From Corythoichthys intestinalis (Eukaryota > Chordata > Actinopteri > Syngnathiformes > Syngnathidae), in contig NC_080400.1 in assembly GCF_030265065.1 (NCBI RefSeq), positions 54,110,001 to 54,174,000 on the forward strand: a stretch of DNA of 64,000 nt. Reading direction: 5' to 3'. The position numbers were made by a program, and so were the translations under genes. Shown piece after piece: positions 46,913 to 60,345 of this stretch. Every line of letters begins with the position of its first letter. Positions within the stretch are counted from its first letter, which is position 1. The notes below the pieces were generated by a model that worked only from the letters and a program-made list of their open reading frames with translations, was not told the origin of the DNA and made no database searches.

Positions 46913-47832
46913 AACCACAAACTGGCACGAGGGACAGGCTCATTCCAGCCAATCCGGCCTAAAGTCATGGTCACACATGTCAAATGACAAAAGCAACACG
47001 CATACACAAAAAATCTATCAAGACGGTCCAGCTGCGGCCTGCAGTAGTCACAGGGGGCGCGGTTGGCGGATGACAAACGCTTGATCTGATCGGTCGTTGA
47101 AAGCAAGGGAAACAAGCTCAAGCTGGTCAGAAGAGGAGACCCAAAACCATTCGTTCCTCCAGCATCTAATTTTAGAACTAGTATAGTCATCCTTTAAATT
47201 CATATGGTTAATTTTTGGCTAGGATTATAAAAGTCATAATGTTCCAAGGTCTAGTGAAGTTTAGTTGTGAAACCCCTTAAGTTAAGTTTAGAGTGAATCG
47301 TGGGTAATCAATTTCTTAGCCCCTCACACCCCAAGCTGTACTATTGGGGACGCCGGCGTCCCCTTGATTTCTCTGGGCCACAATGGCTGTTGTACTCGTC
47401 ATAAAGACGTCATTTCTGGCCAGTATATAGACGAATAGTCGCTCTTTCATTCAACACCGGATGGCAGCACTGTCACATCTTCCCGCGGCGACTGAAAACA
47501 TCCAGTCGAAGTTCGCGTCACTGGCCTCCACCTGACATCTGCAATGTTTCATATCAGGTCTGTGCTAGAATAATCCATTTTTTCAGAATTGCGTCGACAA
47601 AATGACATCACAACGACAAGCCAGGGGTAGAAGAAGGTGTGGAACACCAGCAGAAGAGCATCCAGTCTTCTCTGAACTACATTTTGGGCCAATGGCGGTG
47701 GAACATGAGGAATGTATCCAGGGTGTGGCTCTGAAGCAGTTTGAAATCCCGGAGCATTTAGCCCATCGCTAACACGACAAGACTCACTTGGCCGAACAAC
47801 ACACCCTTTCACTTTGTTTTTACCGTATAGAA

Positions 47833-47944
47833 AGGTCTGCTTAGCAGAACTTCAAAAATTGACTCAAACTCTTGCTGTTCCTCCCCACGGAAATCTTTAG
47901 TAAAAGGCGAAAGATTTATACGGTCTGAAAAGGAACAAGAGTGT
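47833..47944 (-). ncRNA. RNU5: U5 snRNA (unit 17)
   Basis: 112 nt, G80 form. Confidence 0.95.
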
Positions 47945-48702
47945 ACTTCCTTGCATTTGACGGAACCGGCTGGGAGATGATCGGCGATAGCATTTTAACA
48001 CAGGCTCTCAAGCGCTACAAACCAGTGGGGGGCGTGCCGAGTCGCACCGAGCAGCCAATCGTTTCGTCCCCAAGGAGGAATTTCACTGCAAATGTAGACC
48101 GTAGAAATCTGGAGACTCTAAGGATTGACCGTTGGCTCGAGTCTACAGCAGGGGTGCCCAAGTCGGGTCTTGGAGAGCCCCTATCCAGCTTGTTTTCCAT
48201 GTCTCCCTCCTTTACACACCTGAACCAAATGATCAGTTCATCAGCAAGCTCTGCAGGAGCCTGATTATTTTGATTCAGGTGTGTCGGACAGTCGTGCACC
48301 CAGACCGGATGCGGAACTGTAGCCGGAGAAGGAGGCGGGGGCGGCGAAAACCGGAAGCCGAGGGCAAACGGGGTGCCGGTCCAGGCTACCTGACTGCGAT
48401 CAACTGATTGCGCTTGCAAGACACCAGATTGGTGAAAACGTTTCCTCTCTACGGCCCTTTATGGAATACTTTGCCCACCCTTGCTGTAGACTCTACGGGC
48501 TGACCATTGGCTCGAATGTCCTCAGCGATCGGGCTCCAGCCAGTCGCAGGCTTCTCTAGATCCTACATTTTGGGCCAATGGCGGAGAACATGAGAGAGGC
48601 AAGGAGGGTGTTACTCTGAAGCTCAACACTGACAATTCCAGACCCACACCAGGGCCATGCAGTTTTTCATTGGCGCATTTCAAGTTTGATTTAACAGTAA
48701 AT

Positions 48703-48869
48703 CAGGGGAGAGCGCGTACGCAGTCCCCCACTACCATAAATTTTGCAGTTGAGATTCCCACATTTGGGGAATTCATAAAGGTCATCGAAACTGGAGTTGT
48801 GCAATGGTTAAGACTCGCCTTAGGAAAACCACCTGCTTGATCATGGTGTCTCCCCTGCCAGGTAAGTAT
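48703..48869 (-). ncRNA. RNU1: U1 snRNA (unit 17)
   Basis: 167 nt, A78 form, the only A78 copy in the right half of the window. Confidence 0.96.
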
Positions 48870-49597
48870 GAGTTGCACGCCTCTGCAAAGCCGAGGTCTT
48901 GAGCGCGCAGGCCATCTTCGTTCATGAGCTCGTTTGTTACACACCTATAAAATAGTAACAAACACTCATAATGGACAAGGCAACTACAGTAAAACTGTTA
49001 ACGCACAACTAGTCGTCAACTGACTTGAACTTTAAATTAGCTTTAAAGAATGTGCAAAACAATCCCAGCATGCATTGCTGCTCCTCCAAAAGCTCAGCTG
49101 AAACGGTTGCCCGTACTCTGTCAATGTGCATGCGCCACTGAAAGCTACAGATGCTTTGAAATTGTAGTTATTTCTCAAAGCTAGGACAACCTTCCACTCA
49201 CTTTCCTGTTTGTTTGGTCAGGAATAGACACTGCTGCTGACATGTTAGGGTCCAACCCGGAATGGATGCTACGTGACTCTTCTGGGTTCAGACTGCAGGC
49301 ATATCCGATTCCAGTCGGATTCCTCCTCCAATCAGATTTTTTTGAGCTGACTGTTCACACATTCTTTGTAAGGGTCCAAATCAGACCTGGGCCAGTTCAG
49401 AGGCCCACATTATTGACACACCTGACAGGTTCCTGTGGCAACAAAGACGTCATTCAGAGTAGAGTAAGGTCACGGACAGTCAAAACCCATCTGAGCTGCT
49501 CAGACAGAGAATATTGGATTTCGGCCGCCGCTCCTAACTGATTTCGTCACCGATTCGCTTTTCAGCAAGACTCGGTTTTGCTTTCACCAGTAGAAGG

Positions 49598-49785
49598 GGG
49601 CGCACCGTTCCTGGAGGTACTGCAATACCAGGTCGATGCATGGAGTGGACGGAGCAAGCCCCTATTCCATCTCCTAGGCCCAAAAATCAATTTAATATAT
49701 GGTCCCCGGATAGGGGACGTATCAGATATTAAACTGATAAGAACAGATACTACACTTGATCTTAGCCAAAAGGCCGAGAAGCGAT
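49598..49785 (-). ncRNA. RNU2: U2 snRNA (unit 18)
   Basis: 188 nt, consensus sequence. Confidence 0.97.
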
Positions 49786-50703
49786 AACCACAAACTGGCA
49801 CGAGGGACAGGCTCATTCCAGCCAATCCGGCCTAAAGTCATGGTCACACATGTCAAATGACAAAAGCAACACGCATACACAAAAAATCTATCAAGACGGT
49901 CCAGCTGCGGCCTGCAGTAGTCACAGGGGGCGCGGTTGGCGGATGACAAACGCTTGATCTGATCGGTCGTTGAAAGCAAGGGAAACAAGCTCAAGCTGGT
50001 CAGAAGAGGAGACCCAAAACCATTCGTTCCTCCAGCATCTAATTTTAGAACTAGTATAGTCATCCTTTAAATTCATATGGTTAATTTTTGGCTAGGATTA
50101 TAAAAGTCATAATGTTCCAAGGTCTAGTGAAGTTTAGTTGTGAAACCCCTTAAGTTAAGTTTAGAGTGAATCGTGGGTAATCAATTTCTTAGCCCCTCAC
50201 ACCCCAAGCTGTACTATTGGGGACGCCGGCGTCCCCTTGATTTCTCTGGGCCACAATGGCTGTTGTACTCGTCATAAAGACGTCATTTCTGGCCAGTATA
50301 TAGACGAATAGTCGCTCTTTCATTCAACACCGGATGGCAGCACTGTCACATCTTCCCGCGGCGACTGAAAACATCCAGTCGAAGTTCGCGTCACTGGCCT
50401 CCACCTGACATCTGCAATGTTTCATATCAGGTCTGTGCTAGAATAATCCATTTTTTCAGAATTGCGTCGACAAAATGACATCACAACGACAAGACGGGTA
50501 GAAGAAGGTGTGGAACACCAGCAGAAGAGCATCCAGTCTTCTCTGAACTACATTTTGGGCCAATGGCGGTGGAACATGAGGAATGTATCCAGGGTGTGGC
50601 TCTGAAGCAGTTTGAAATCCCGGAGCATTTAGCCCATCGCTAACACGACAAGACTCACTTGGCCGAACAACACACCCTTTCACTTTGTTTTTACCGTATA
50701 GAA

Positions 50704-50801
50704 AGGTCTGCTTAGCAGAACTTCAAAAATTGACTCAAACTCCACGGAAATCTTTAGTAAAAGGCGAAAGATTTATACGGTCTGAAAAGGAACAAGAGTG
50801 T
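50704..50801 (-). pseudogene. RNU5: U5 snRNA with 14-nt internal deletion (unit 18)
   Basis: Only 98 nt: nt 61-74 of the consensus are missing, which removes the 3' arm of stem-loop I that should pair with CUCUUGUUCC. Loop I, the Sm site, the 3' hairpin and the promoter remain, so it may be transcribed, but the base of stem-loop I cannot form. The RNA is probably not functional. A second, 2-bp deletion lies downstream near 50495. Confidence 0.9.
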
Positions 50802-51559
50802 ACTTCCTTGCATTTGACGGAACCGGCTGGGAGATGATCGGCGATAGCATTTTAACACAGGCTCTCAAGCGCTACAAACCAGTGGGGGGCGTGCCGAGTC
50901 GCACCGAGCAGCCAATCGTTTCGTCCCCAAGGAGGAATTTCACTGCAAATGTAGACCGTAGAAATCTGGAGACTCTAAGGATTGACCGTTGGCTCGAGTC
51001 TACAGCAGGGGTGCCCAAGTCGGGTCTTGGAGAGCCCCTATCCAGCTTGTTTTCCATGTCTCCCTCCTTTACACACCTGAACCAAATGATCAGTTCATCA
51101 GCAAGCTCTGCAGGAGCCTGATTATTTTAATTCAGGTGTGTCGGACAGTCGTGCACCCAGACCGGATGCGGAACTGTAGCCGGAGAAGGAGGCGGGGGCG
51201 GCGAAAACCGGAAGCCGAGGGCAAACGGGGTGCCGGTCCAGGCTACCTGACTGCGATCAACTGATTGCGCTTGCAAGACACCAGATTGGTGAAAACGTTT
51301 CCTCTCTACGGCCCTTTATGGAATACTTTGCCCACCCTTGCTGTAGACTCTACGGGCTGACCATTGGCTCGAATGTCCTCAGCGATCGGGCTCCAGCCAG
51401 TCGCAGGCTTCTCTAGATCCTACATTTTGGGCCAATGGCGGAGAACATGAGAGAGGCAAGGAGGGTGTTACTCTGAAGCTCAACACTGACAATTCCAGAC
51501 CCACACCAGGGCCATGCAGTTTTTCATTGGCGCATTTCAAGTTTGATTTAACAGTAAAT

Positions 51560-51726
51560 CAGGGGAGAGCGCGTACGCAGTCCCCCACTACCATAAATTT
51601 TGCAGTTGAGATTCCCACATTTGGGGAATTCATAAAGGTCATCGAAACCGGAGTTGTGCAATGGTTAAGACTCGCCTTAGGAAAACCACCTGCTTGATCA
51701 TGGTGTCTCCCCTGCCAGGTAAGTAT
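51560..51726 (-). ncRNA. RNU1: U1 snRNA (unit 18)
   Basis: 167 nt, G78 form; unaffected by the U5 deletion in this unit. Confidence 0.96.
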
Positions 51727-52454
51727 GAGTTGCACGCCTCTGCAAAGCCGAGGTCTTGAGCGCGCAGGCCATCTTCGTTCATGAGCTCGTTTGTTACACA
51801 CCTATAAAATAGTAACAAACACTCATAATGGACAAGGCAACTACAGTAAAACTGTTAACGCACAACTAGTCGTCAACTGACTTGAACTTTAAATTAGCTT
51901 TAAAGAATGTGCAAAACAATCCCAGCATGCATTGCTGCTCCTCCAAAAGCTCAGCTGAAACGGTTGCCCGTACTCTGTCAATGTGCATGCGCCACTGAAA
52001 GCTACAGATGCTTTGAAATTGTAGTTATTTCTCAAAGCTAGGACAACCTTCCACTCACTTTCCTGTTTGTTTGGTCAGGAATAGACACTGCTGCTGACAT
52101 GTTAGGGTCCAACCCGGAATGGATGCTACGTGACTCTTCTGGGTTCAGACTGCAGGCATATCCGATTCCAGTCGGATTCCTCCTCCAATCAGATTTTTTT
52201 GAGCTGACTGTTCACACATTCTTTGTAAGGGTCCAAATCAGACCTGGGCCAGTTCAGAGGCCCACATTATTGACACACCTGACAGGTTCCTGTGGCAACA
52301 AAGACGTCATTCAGAGTAGAGTAAGGTCACGGACAGTCAAAACCCATCTGAGCTGCTCAGACAGAGAATATTGGATTTCGGCCGCCGCTCCTAACTGATT
52401 TCGTCACCGATTCGCTTTTCAGCAAGACTCGGTTTTGCTTTCACCAGTAGAAGG

Positions 52455-52642
52455 GGGCGCACCGTTCCTGGAGGTACTGCAATACCAGGTCGATGCATGG
52501 AGTGGATGGAGCAAGCTCCTATTCCATCTCCTAGGCCCAAAAATCAATTTAATATATGGTACCCGGATAGGGGACGTATCAGATATTAAACTGATAAGAA
52601 CAGATACTACACTTGATCTTAGCCAAAAGGCCGAGAAGCGAT
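52455..52642 (-). ncRNA. RNU2: U2 snRNA (unit 19, three-change variant)
   Basis: 188 nt, carrying the same G82U, G126A and G136A as unit 13. The shared triple points to copying of a block rather than repeated mutation. Confidence 0.95.
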
Positions 52643-53562
52643 AACCACAAACTGGCACGAGGGACAGGCTCATTCCAGCCAATCCGGCCTAAAGTCATGG
52701 TCACACATGTCAAATGACAAAAGCAACACGCATACACAAAAAATCTATCAAGACGGTCCAGCTGCGGCCTGCAGTAGTCACAGGGGGCGCGGTTGGCGGA
52801 TGACAAACGCTTGATCTGATCGGTCGTTGAAAGCAAGGGAAACAAGCTCAAGCTGGTCAGAAGAGGAGACCCAAAACCATTCGTTCCTCCAGCATCTAAT
52901 TTTAGAACTAGTATAGTCATCCTTTAAATTCATATGGTTAATTTTTGGCTAGGATTATAAAAGTCATAATGTTCCAAGGTCTAGTGAAGTTTAGTTGTGA
53001 AACCCCTTAAGTTAAGTTTAGAGTGAATCGTGGGTAATCAATTTCTTAGCCCCTCACACCCCAAGCTGTACTATTGGGGACGCCGGCGTCCCCTTGATTT
53101 CTCTGGGCCACAATGGCTGTTGTACTCGTCATAAAGACGTCATTTCTGGCCAGTATATAGACGAATAGTCGCTCTTTCATTCAACACCGGATGGCAGCAC
53201 TGTCACATCTTCCCGCGGCGACTGAAAACATCCAGTCGAAGTTCGCGTCACTGGCCTCCACCTGACATCTGCAATGTTTCATATCAGGTCTGTGCTAGAA
53301 TAATCCATTTTTTCAGAATTGCGTCGACAAAATGACATCACAACGACAAGACAGGGGTAGAAGAAGGTGTGGAACACCAGCAGAAGAGCATCCAGTCTTC
53401 TCTGAACTACATTTTGGGCCAATGGCGGTGGAACATGAGGAATGTATCCAGGGTGTGGCTCTGAAGCAGTTTGAAATCCCGGAGCATTTAGCCCATCGCT
53501 AACACGACAAGACTCACTTGGCCGAACAACACACCCTTTCACTTTGTTTTTACCGTATAGAA

Positions 53563-53674
53563 AGGTCTGCTTAGCAGAACTTCAAAAATTGACTCAAACT
53601 CTTGCTGTTCCTCCCCACGGAAATCTTTAGTAAAAGGCGAAAGATTTATACGGTCTGAAAAGGAACAAGAGTGT
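53563..53674 (-). ncRNA. RNU5: U5 snRNA (unit 19)
   Basis: 112 nt, G80 form and intact, unlike its neighbour in unit 18. Confidence 0.95.
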
Positions 53675-54432
53675 ACTTCCTTGCATTTGACGGAACCGGC
53701 TGGGAGATGATCGGCGATAGCATTTTAACACAGGCTCTCAAGCGCTACAAACCAGTGGGGGGCGTGCCGAGTCGCACCGAGCAGCCAATCGTTTCGTCCC
53801 CAAGGAGGAATTTCACTGCAAATGTAGACCGTAGAAATCTGGAGACTCTAAGGATTGACCGTTGGCTCGAGTCTACAGCAGGGGTGCCCAAGTCGGGTCT
53901 TGGAGAGCCCCTATCCAGCTTGTTTTCCATGTCTCCCTCCTTTACACACCTGAACCAAATGATCAGTTCATCAGCAAGCTCTGCAGGAGCCTGATTATTT
54001 TAATTCAGGTGTGTCGGACAGTCGTGCACCCAGACCGGATGCGGAACTGTAGCCGGAGAAGGAGGCGGGGGCGGCGAAAACCGGAAGCCGAGGGCAAACG
54101 GGGTGCCGGTCCAGGCTACCTGACTGCGATCAACTGATTGCGCTTGCAAGACACCAGATTGGTGAAAACGTTTCCTCTCTACGGCCCTTTATGGAATACT
54201 TTGCCCACCCTTGCTGTAGACTCTACGGGCTGACCATTGGCTCGAATGTCCTCAGCGATCGGGCTCCAGCCAGTCGCAGGCTTCTCTAGATCCTACATTT
54301 TGGGCCAATGGCGGAGAACATGAGAGAGGCAAGGAGGGTGTTACTCTGAAGCTCAACACTGACAATTCCAGACCCACACCAGGGCCATGCAGTTTTTCAT
54401 TGGCGCATTTCAAGTTTGATTTAACAGTAAAT

Positions 54433-54599
54433 CAGGGGAGAGCGCGTACGCAGTCCCCCACTACCATAAATTTTGCAGTTGAGATTCCCACATTTGGGGA
54501 ATTCATAAAGGTCATCGAAACCGGAGTTGTGCAATGGTTAAGACTCGCCTTAGGAAAACCACCTGCTTGATCATGGTGTCTCCCCTGCCAGGTAAGTAT
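54433..54599 (-). ncRNA. RNU1: U1 snRNA (unit 19)
   Basis: 167 nt, G78 form. Confidence 0.96.
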
Positions 54600-55327
54600 G
54601 AGTTGCACGCCTCTGCAAAGCCGAGGTCTTGAGCGCGCAGGCCATCTTCGTTCATGAGCTCGTTTGTTACACACCTATAAAATAGTAACAAACACTCATA
54701 ATGGACAAGGCAACTACAGTAAAACTGTTAACGCACAACTAGTCGTCAACTGACTTGAACTTTAAATTAGCTTTAAAGAATGTGCAAAACAATCCCAGCA
54801 TGCATTGCTGCTCCTCCAAAAGCTCAGCTGAAACGGTTGCCCGTACTCTGTCAATGTGCATGCGCCACTGAAAGCTACAGATGCTTTGAAATTGTAGTTA
54901 TTTCTCAAAGCTAGGACAACCTTCCACTCACTTTCCTGTTTGTTTGGTCAGGAATAGACACTGCTGCTGACATGTTAGGGTCCAACCCGGAATGGATGCT
55001 ACGTGACTCTTCTGGGTTCAGACTGCAGGCATATCCGATTCCAGTCGGATTCCTCCTCCAATCAGATTTTTTTGAGCTGACTGTTCACACATTCTTTGTA
55101 AGGGTCCAAATCAGACCTGGGCCAGTTCAGAGGCCCACATTATTGACACACCTGACAGGTTCCTGTGGCAACAAAGACGTCATTCAGAGTAGAGTAAGGT
55201 CACGGACAGTCAAAACCCATCTGAGCTGCTCAGACAGAGAATATTGGATTTCGGCCGCCGCTCCTAACTGATTTCGTCACCGATTCGCTTTTCAGCAAGA
55301 CTCGGTTTTGCTTTCACCAGTAGAAGG

Positions 55328-55515
55328 GGGCGCACCGTTCCTGGAGGTACTGCAATACCAGGTCGATGCATGGAGTGGACGGAGCAAGCCCCTATTCCAT
55401 CTCCTAGGCCCAAAAATCAATTTAATATATGGTCCCCGGATAGGGGACGTATCAGATATTAAACTGATAAGAACAGATACTACACTTGATCTTAGCCAAA
55501 AGGCCGAGAAGCGAT
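55328..55515 (-). ncRNA. RNU2: U2 snRNA (unit 20)
   Basis: 188 nt, consensus sequence. Confidence 0.97.
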
Positions 55516-56435
55516 AACCACAAACTGGCACGAGGGACAGGCTCATTCCAGCCAATCCGGCCTAAAGTCATGGTCACACATGTCAAATGACAAAAGCAAC
55601 ACGCATACACAAAAAATCTATCAAGACGGTCCAGCTGCGGCCTGCAGTAGTCACAGGGGGCGCGGTTGGCGGATGACAAACGCTTGATCTGATCGGTCGT
55701 TGAAAGCAAGGGAAACAAGCTCAAGCTGGTCAGAAGAGGAGACCCAAAACCATTCGTTCCTCCAGCATCTAATTTTAGAACTAGTATAGTCATCCTTTAA
55801 ATTCATATGGTTAATTTTTGGCTAGGATTATAAAAGTCATAATGTTCCAAGGTCTAGTGAAGTTTAGTTGTGAAACCCCTTAAGTTAAGTTTAGAGTGAA
55901 TCGTGGGTAATCAATTTCTTAGCCCCTCACACCCCAAGCTGTACTATTGGGGACGCCGGCGTCCCCTTGATTTCTCTGGGCCACAATGGCTGTTGTACTC
56001 GTCATAAAGACGTCATTTCTGGCCAGTATATAGACGAATAGTCGCTCTTTCATTCAACACCGGATGGCAGCACTGTCACATCTTCCCGCGGCGACTGAAA
56101 ACATCCAGTCGAAGTTCGCGTCACTGGCCTCCACCTGACATCTGCAATGTTTCATATCAGGTCTGTGCTAGAATAATCCATTTTTTCAGAATTGCGTCGA
56201 CAAAATGACATCACAACGACAAGACAGGGGTAGAAGAAGGTGTGGAACACCAGCAGAAGAGCATCCAGTCTTCTCTGAACTACATTTTGGGCCAATGGCG
56301 GTGGAACATGAGGAATGTATCCAGGGTATGGCTCTGAAGCAGTTTGAAATCCCGGAGCATTTAGCCCATCGCTAACACGACAAGACTCACTTGGCCGAAC
56401 AACACACCCTTTCACTTTGTTTTTACCGTATAGAA

Positions 56436-56547
56436 AGGTCTGCTTAGCAGAACTTCAAAAATTGACTCAAACTCTTGCTGTTCCTCCCCACGGAAATCTT
56501 TAGTAAAAGGCGAAAGATTTATACGGTCTGAAAAGGAACAAGAGTGT
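56436..56547 (-). ncRNA. RNU5: U5 snRNA (unit 20)
   Basis: 112 nt, G80 form. A private G-to-C change lies upstream near 56635. Confidence 0.95.
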
Positions 56548-57305
56548 ACTTCCTTGCATTTGACGGAACCGGCTGGGAGATGATCGGCGATAGCATTTTA
56601 ACACAGGCTCTCAAGCGCTACAAACCAGTGGGGGCCGTGCCGAGTCGCACCGAGCAGCCAATCGTTTCGTCCCCAAGGAGGAATTTCACTGCAAATGTAG
56701 ACCGTAGAAATCTGGAGACTCTAAGGATTGACCGTTGGCTCGAGTCTACAGCAGGGGTGCCCAAGTCGGGTCTTGGAGAGCCCCTATCCAGCTTGTTTTC
56801 CATGTCTCCCTCCTTTACACACCTGAACCAAATGATCAGTTCATCAGCAAGCTCTGCAGGAGCCTGATTATTTTAATTCAGGTGTGTCGGACAGTCGTGC
56901 ACCCAGACCGGATGCGGAACTGTAGCCGGAGAAGGAGGCGGGGGCGGCGAAAACCGGAAGCCGAGGGCAAACGGGGTGCCGGTCCAGGCTACCTGACTGC
57001 GATCAACTGATTGCGCTTGCAAGACACCAGATTGGTGAAAACGTTTCCTCTCTACGGCCCTTTATGGAATACTTTGCCCACCCTTGCTGTAGACTCTACG
57101 GGCTGACCATTGGCTCGAATGTCCTCAGCGATCGGGCTCCAGCCAGTCGCAGGCTTCTCTAGATCCTACATTTTGGGCCAATGGCGGAGAACATGAGAGA
57201 GGCAAGGAGGGTGTTACTCTGAAGCTCAACACTGACAATTCCAGACCCACACCAGGGCCATGCAGTTTTTCATTGGCGCATTTCAAGTTTGATTTAACAG
57301 TAAAT

Positions 57306-57472
57306 CAGGGGAGAGCGCGTACGCAGTCCCCCACTACCATAAATTTTGCAGTTGAGATTCCCACATTTGGGGAATTCATAAAGGTCATCGAAACCGGAGT
57401 TGTGCAATGGTTAAGACTCGCCTTAGGACAACCACCTGCTTGATCATGGTGTCTCCCCTGCCAGGTAAGTAT
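57306..57472 (-). ncRNA. RNU1: U1 snRNA (unit 20, U44G)
   Basis: 167 nt, G78 form with U44G (base 57429) in the 3' arm of stem-loop I, outside the U1-70K loop. Confidence 0.95.
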
Positions 57473-58200
57473 GAGTTGCACGCCTCTGCAAAGCCGAGGT
57501 CTTGAGCGCGCAGGCCATCTTCGTTCATGAGCTCGTTTGTTACACACCTATAAAATAGTAACAAACACTCATAATGGACAAGGCAACTACAGTAAAACTG
57601 TTAACGCACAACTAGTCGTCAACTGACTTGAACTTTAAATTAGCTTTAAAGAATGTGCAAAACAATCCCAGCATGCATTGCTGCTCCTCCAAAAGCTCAG
57701 CTGAAACGGTTGCCCGTACTCTGTCAATGTGCATGCGCCACTGAAAGCTACAGATGCTTTGAAATTGTAGTTATTTCTCAAAGCTAGGACAACCTTCCAC
57801 TCACTTTCCTGTTTGTTTGGTCAGGAATAGACACTGCTGCTGACATGTTAGGGTCCAACCCGGAATGGATGCTACGTGACTCTTCTGGGTTCAGACTGCA
57901 GGCATATCCGATTCCAGTCGGATTCCTCCTCCAATCAGATTTTTTTGAGCTGACTGTTCACACATTCTTTGTAAGGGTCCAAATCAGACCTGGGCCAGTT
58001 CAGAGGCCCACATTATTGACACACCTGACAGGTTCCTGTGGCAACAAAGACGTCATTCAGAGTAGAGTAAGGTCACGGACAGTCAAAACCCATCTGAGCT
58101 GCTCAGACAGAGAATATTGGATTTCGGCCGCCGCTCCTAACTGATTTCGTCACCGATTCGCTTTTCAGCAAGACTCGGTTTTGCTTTCACCAGTAGAAGG

Positions 58201-58388
58201 GGGCGCACCGTTCCTGGAGGTACTGCAATACCAGGTCGATGCATGGAGTGGACGGAGCAAGCCCCTATTCCATCTCCTAGGCCCAAAAATCAATTTAATA
58301 TATGGTCCCCGGATAGGGGACGTATCAGATATTAAACTGATAAGAACAGATACTACACTTGATCTTAGCCAAAAGGCCGAGAAGCGAT
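58201..58388 (-). ncRNA. RNU2: U2 snRNA (unit 21)
   Basis: 188 nt, consensus sequence. Confidence 0.97.
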
Positions 58389-59308
58389 AACCACAAACTG
58401 GCACGAGGGACAGGCTCATTCCAGCCAATCCGGCCTAAAGTCATGGTCACACATGTCAAATGACAAAAGCAACACGCATACACAAAAAATCTATCAAGAC
58501 GGTCCAGCTGCGGCCTGCAGTAGTCACAGGGGGCGCGGTTGGCGGATGACAAACGCTTGATCTGATCGGTCGTTGAAAGCAAGGGAAACAAGCTCAAGCT
58601 GGTCAGAAGAGGAGACCCAAAACCATTCGTTCCTCCAGCATCTAATTTTAGAACTAGTATAGTCATCCTTTAAATTCATATGGTTAATTTTTGGCTAGGA
58701 TTATAAAAGTCATAATGTTCCAAGGTCTAGTGAAGTTTAGTTGTGAAACCCCTTAAGTTAAGTTTAGAGTGAATCGTGGGTAATCAATTTCTTAGCCCCT
58801 CACACCCCAAGCTGTACTATTGGGGACGCCGGCGTCCCCTTGATTTCTCTGGGCCACAATGGCTGTTGTACTCGTCATAAAGACGTCATTTCTGGCCAGT
58901 ATATAGACGAATAGTCGCTCTTTCATTCAACACCGGATGGCAGCACTGTCACATCTTCCCGCGGCGACTGAAAACATCCAGTCGAAGTTCGCGTCACTGG
59001 CCTCCACCTGACATCTGCAATGTTTCATATCAGGTCTGTGCTAGAATAATCCATTTTTTCAGAATTGCGTCGACAAAATGACATCACAACGACAAGACAG
59101 GGGTAGAAGAAGGTGTGGAACACCAGCAGAAGAGCATCCAGCCTTCTCTGAACTACATTTTGGGCCAATGGCGGTGGAACATGAGGAATGTATCCAGGGT
59201 GTGGCTCTGAAGCAGTTTGATATCCCGGAGCATTTAGCCCATCGCTAACACGACAAGACTCACTTGGCCGAACAACACAACCTTTCACTTTGTTTTTACC
59301 GTATAGAA

Positions 59309-59420
59309 AGGTCTGCGTAGCAGAACTTCAAAAATTGACTCAAACTCTTGCTGTTCCTCCCCACGGAAATCTTTAGTAAAAGGCGAAAGATTTATACGGT
59401 CTGAAAAGGAACAAGAGTGT
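59309..59420 (-). ncRNA. RNU5: U5 snRNA (unit 21, A104C)
   Basis: 112 nt, A104C haplotype as in unit 16. A private C-to-A change lies in the downstream flank near 59280, just past the 3' box. Confidence 0.95.
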
Positions 59421-60178
59421 TCTGCCTTGCATTTGACGGAACCGGCTGGGAGATGATCGGCGATAGCATTTTAACACAGGCTCTCAAGCGCTACAAACCA
59501 GTGGGGGGCGTGCCGAGTCGCACCGAGCAGCCAATCGTTTCGTCCCCAAGGAGGAATTTCACTGCAAATGTAGACCGTAGAAATCTGGAGACTCTAAGGA
59601 TTGACCGTTGGCTCGAGTCTACAGCAGGGGTGCCCAAGTCGGGTCTTGGAGAGCCCCTATCCAGCTTGTTTTCCATGTCTCCCTCCTTTACACACCTGAA
59701 CCAAATGATCAGTTCATCAGCAAGCTCTGCAGGAGCCTGATTATTTTGATTCAGGTGTGTCGGACAGTCGTGCACCCAGACCGGATGCGGAACTGTAGCC
59801 GGAGAAGGAGGCGGGGGCGGCGAAAACCGGAAGCCGAGGGCAAACGGGGTGCCGGTCCAGGCTACCTGACTGCGATCAACTGATTGCGCTTGCAAGACAC
59901 CAGATTGGTGAAAACGTTTCCTCTCTACGGCCCTTTATGGAATACTTTGCCCACCCTTGCTGTAGACTCTACGGGCTGACCATTGGCTCGAATGTCCTCA
60001 GCGATCGGGCTCCAGCCAGTCGCAAGCTTCTCTAGATCCTACATTTTGGGCCAATGGCGGAGAACATGAGAGAGGCAAGGAGGGTGTTACTCTGAAGCTC
60101 AACACTGACAATTCCAGACCCACACCAGGGCCATGCAGTTTTTCATTGGCGCATTTCAAGTTTGATTTAACAGTAAAT

Positions 60179-60345
60179 CAGGGGAGAGCGCGTACGCAGT
60201 CCCCCACTACCATAAATTTTGCAGTTGAGATTCCCACATTTGGGGAATTCATAAAGGTCATCGAAACCGGAGTTGTGCAATGGTTAAGACTCGCCTTAGG
60301 AAAACCACCTGCTTGATCATGGTGTCTCCCCTGCCAGGTAAGTAT
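60179..60345 (-). ncRNA. RNU1: U1 snRNA (unit 21)
   Basis: 167 nt, G78 form with the GTATGATTTG flank of units 14 and 16. Confidence 0.96.

Noticed and set aside
50704-50801. The U5 deletion and other length changes as assembly errors
   Set aside because: Cannot be excluded, but the units carry consistent linked variants and few random indels, so I treat them as real. The total unit count could still be affected by collapse or expansion in assembly.
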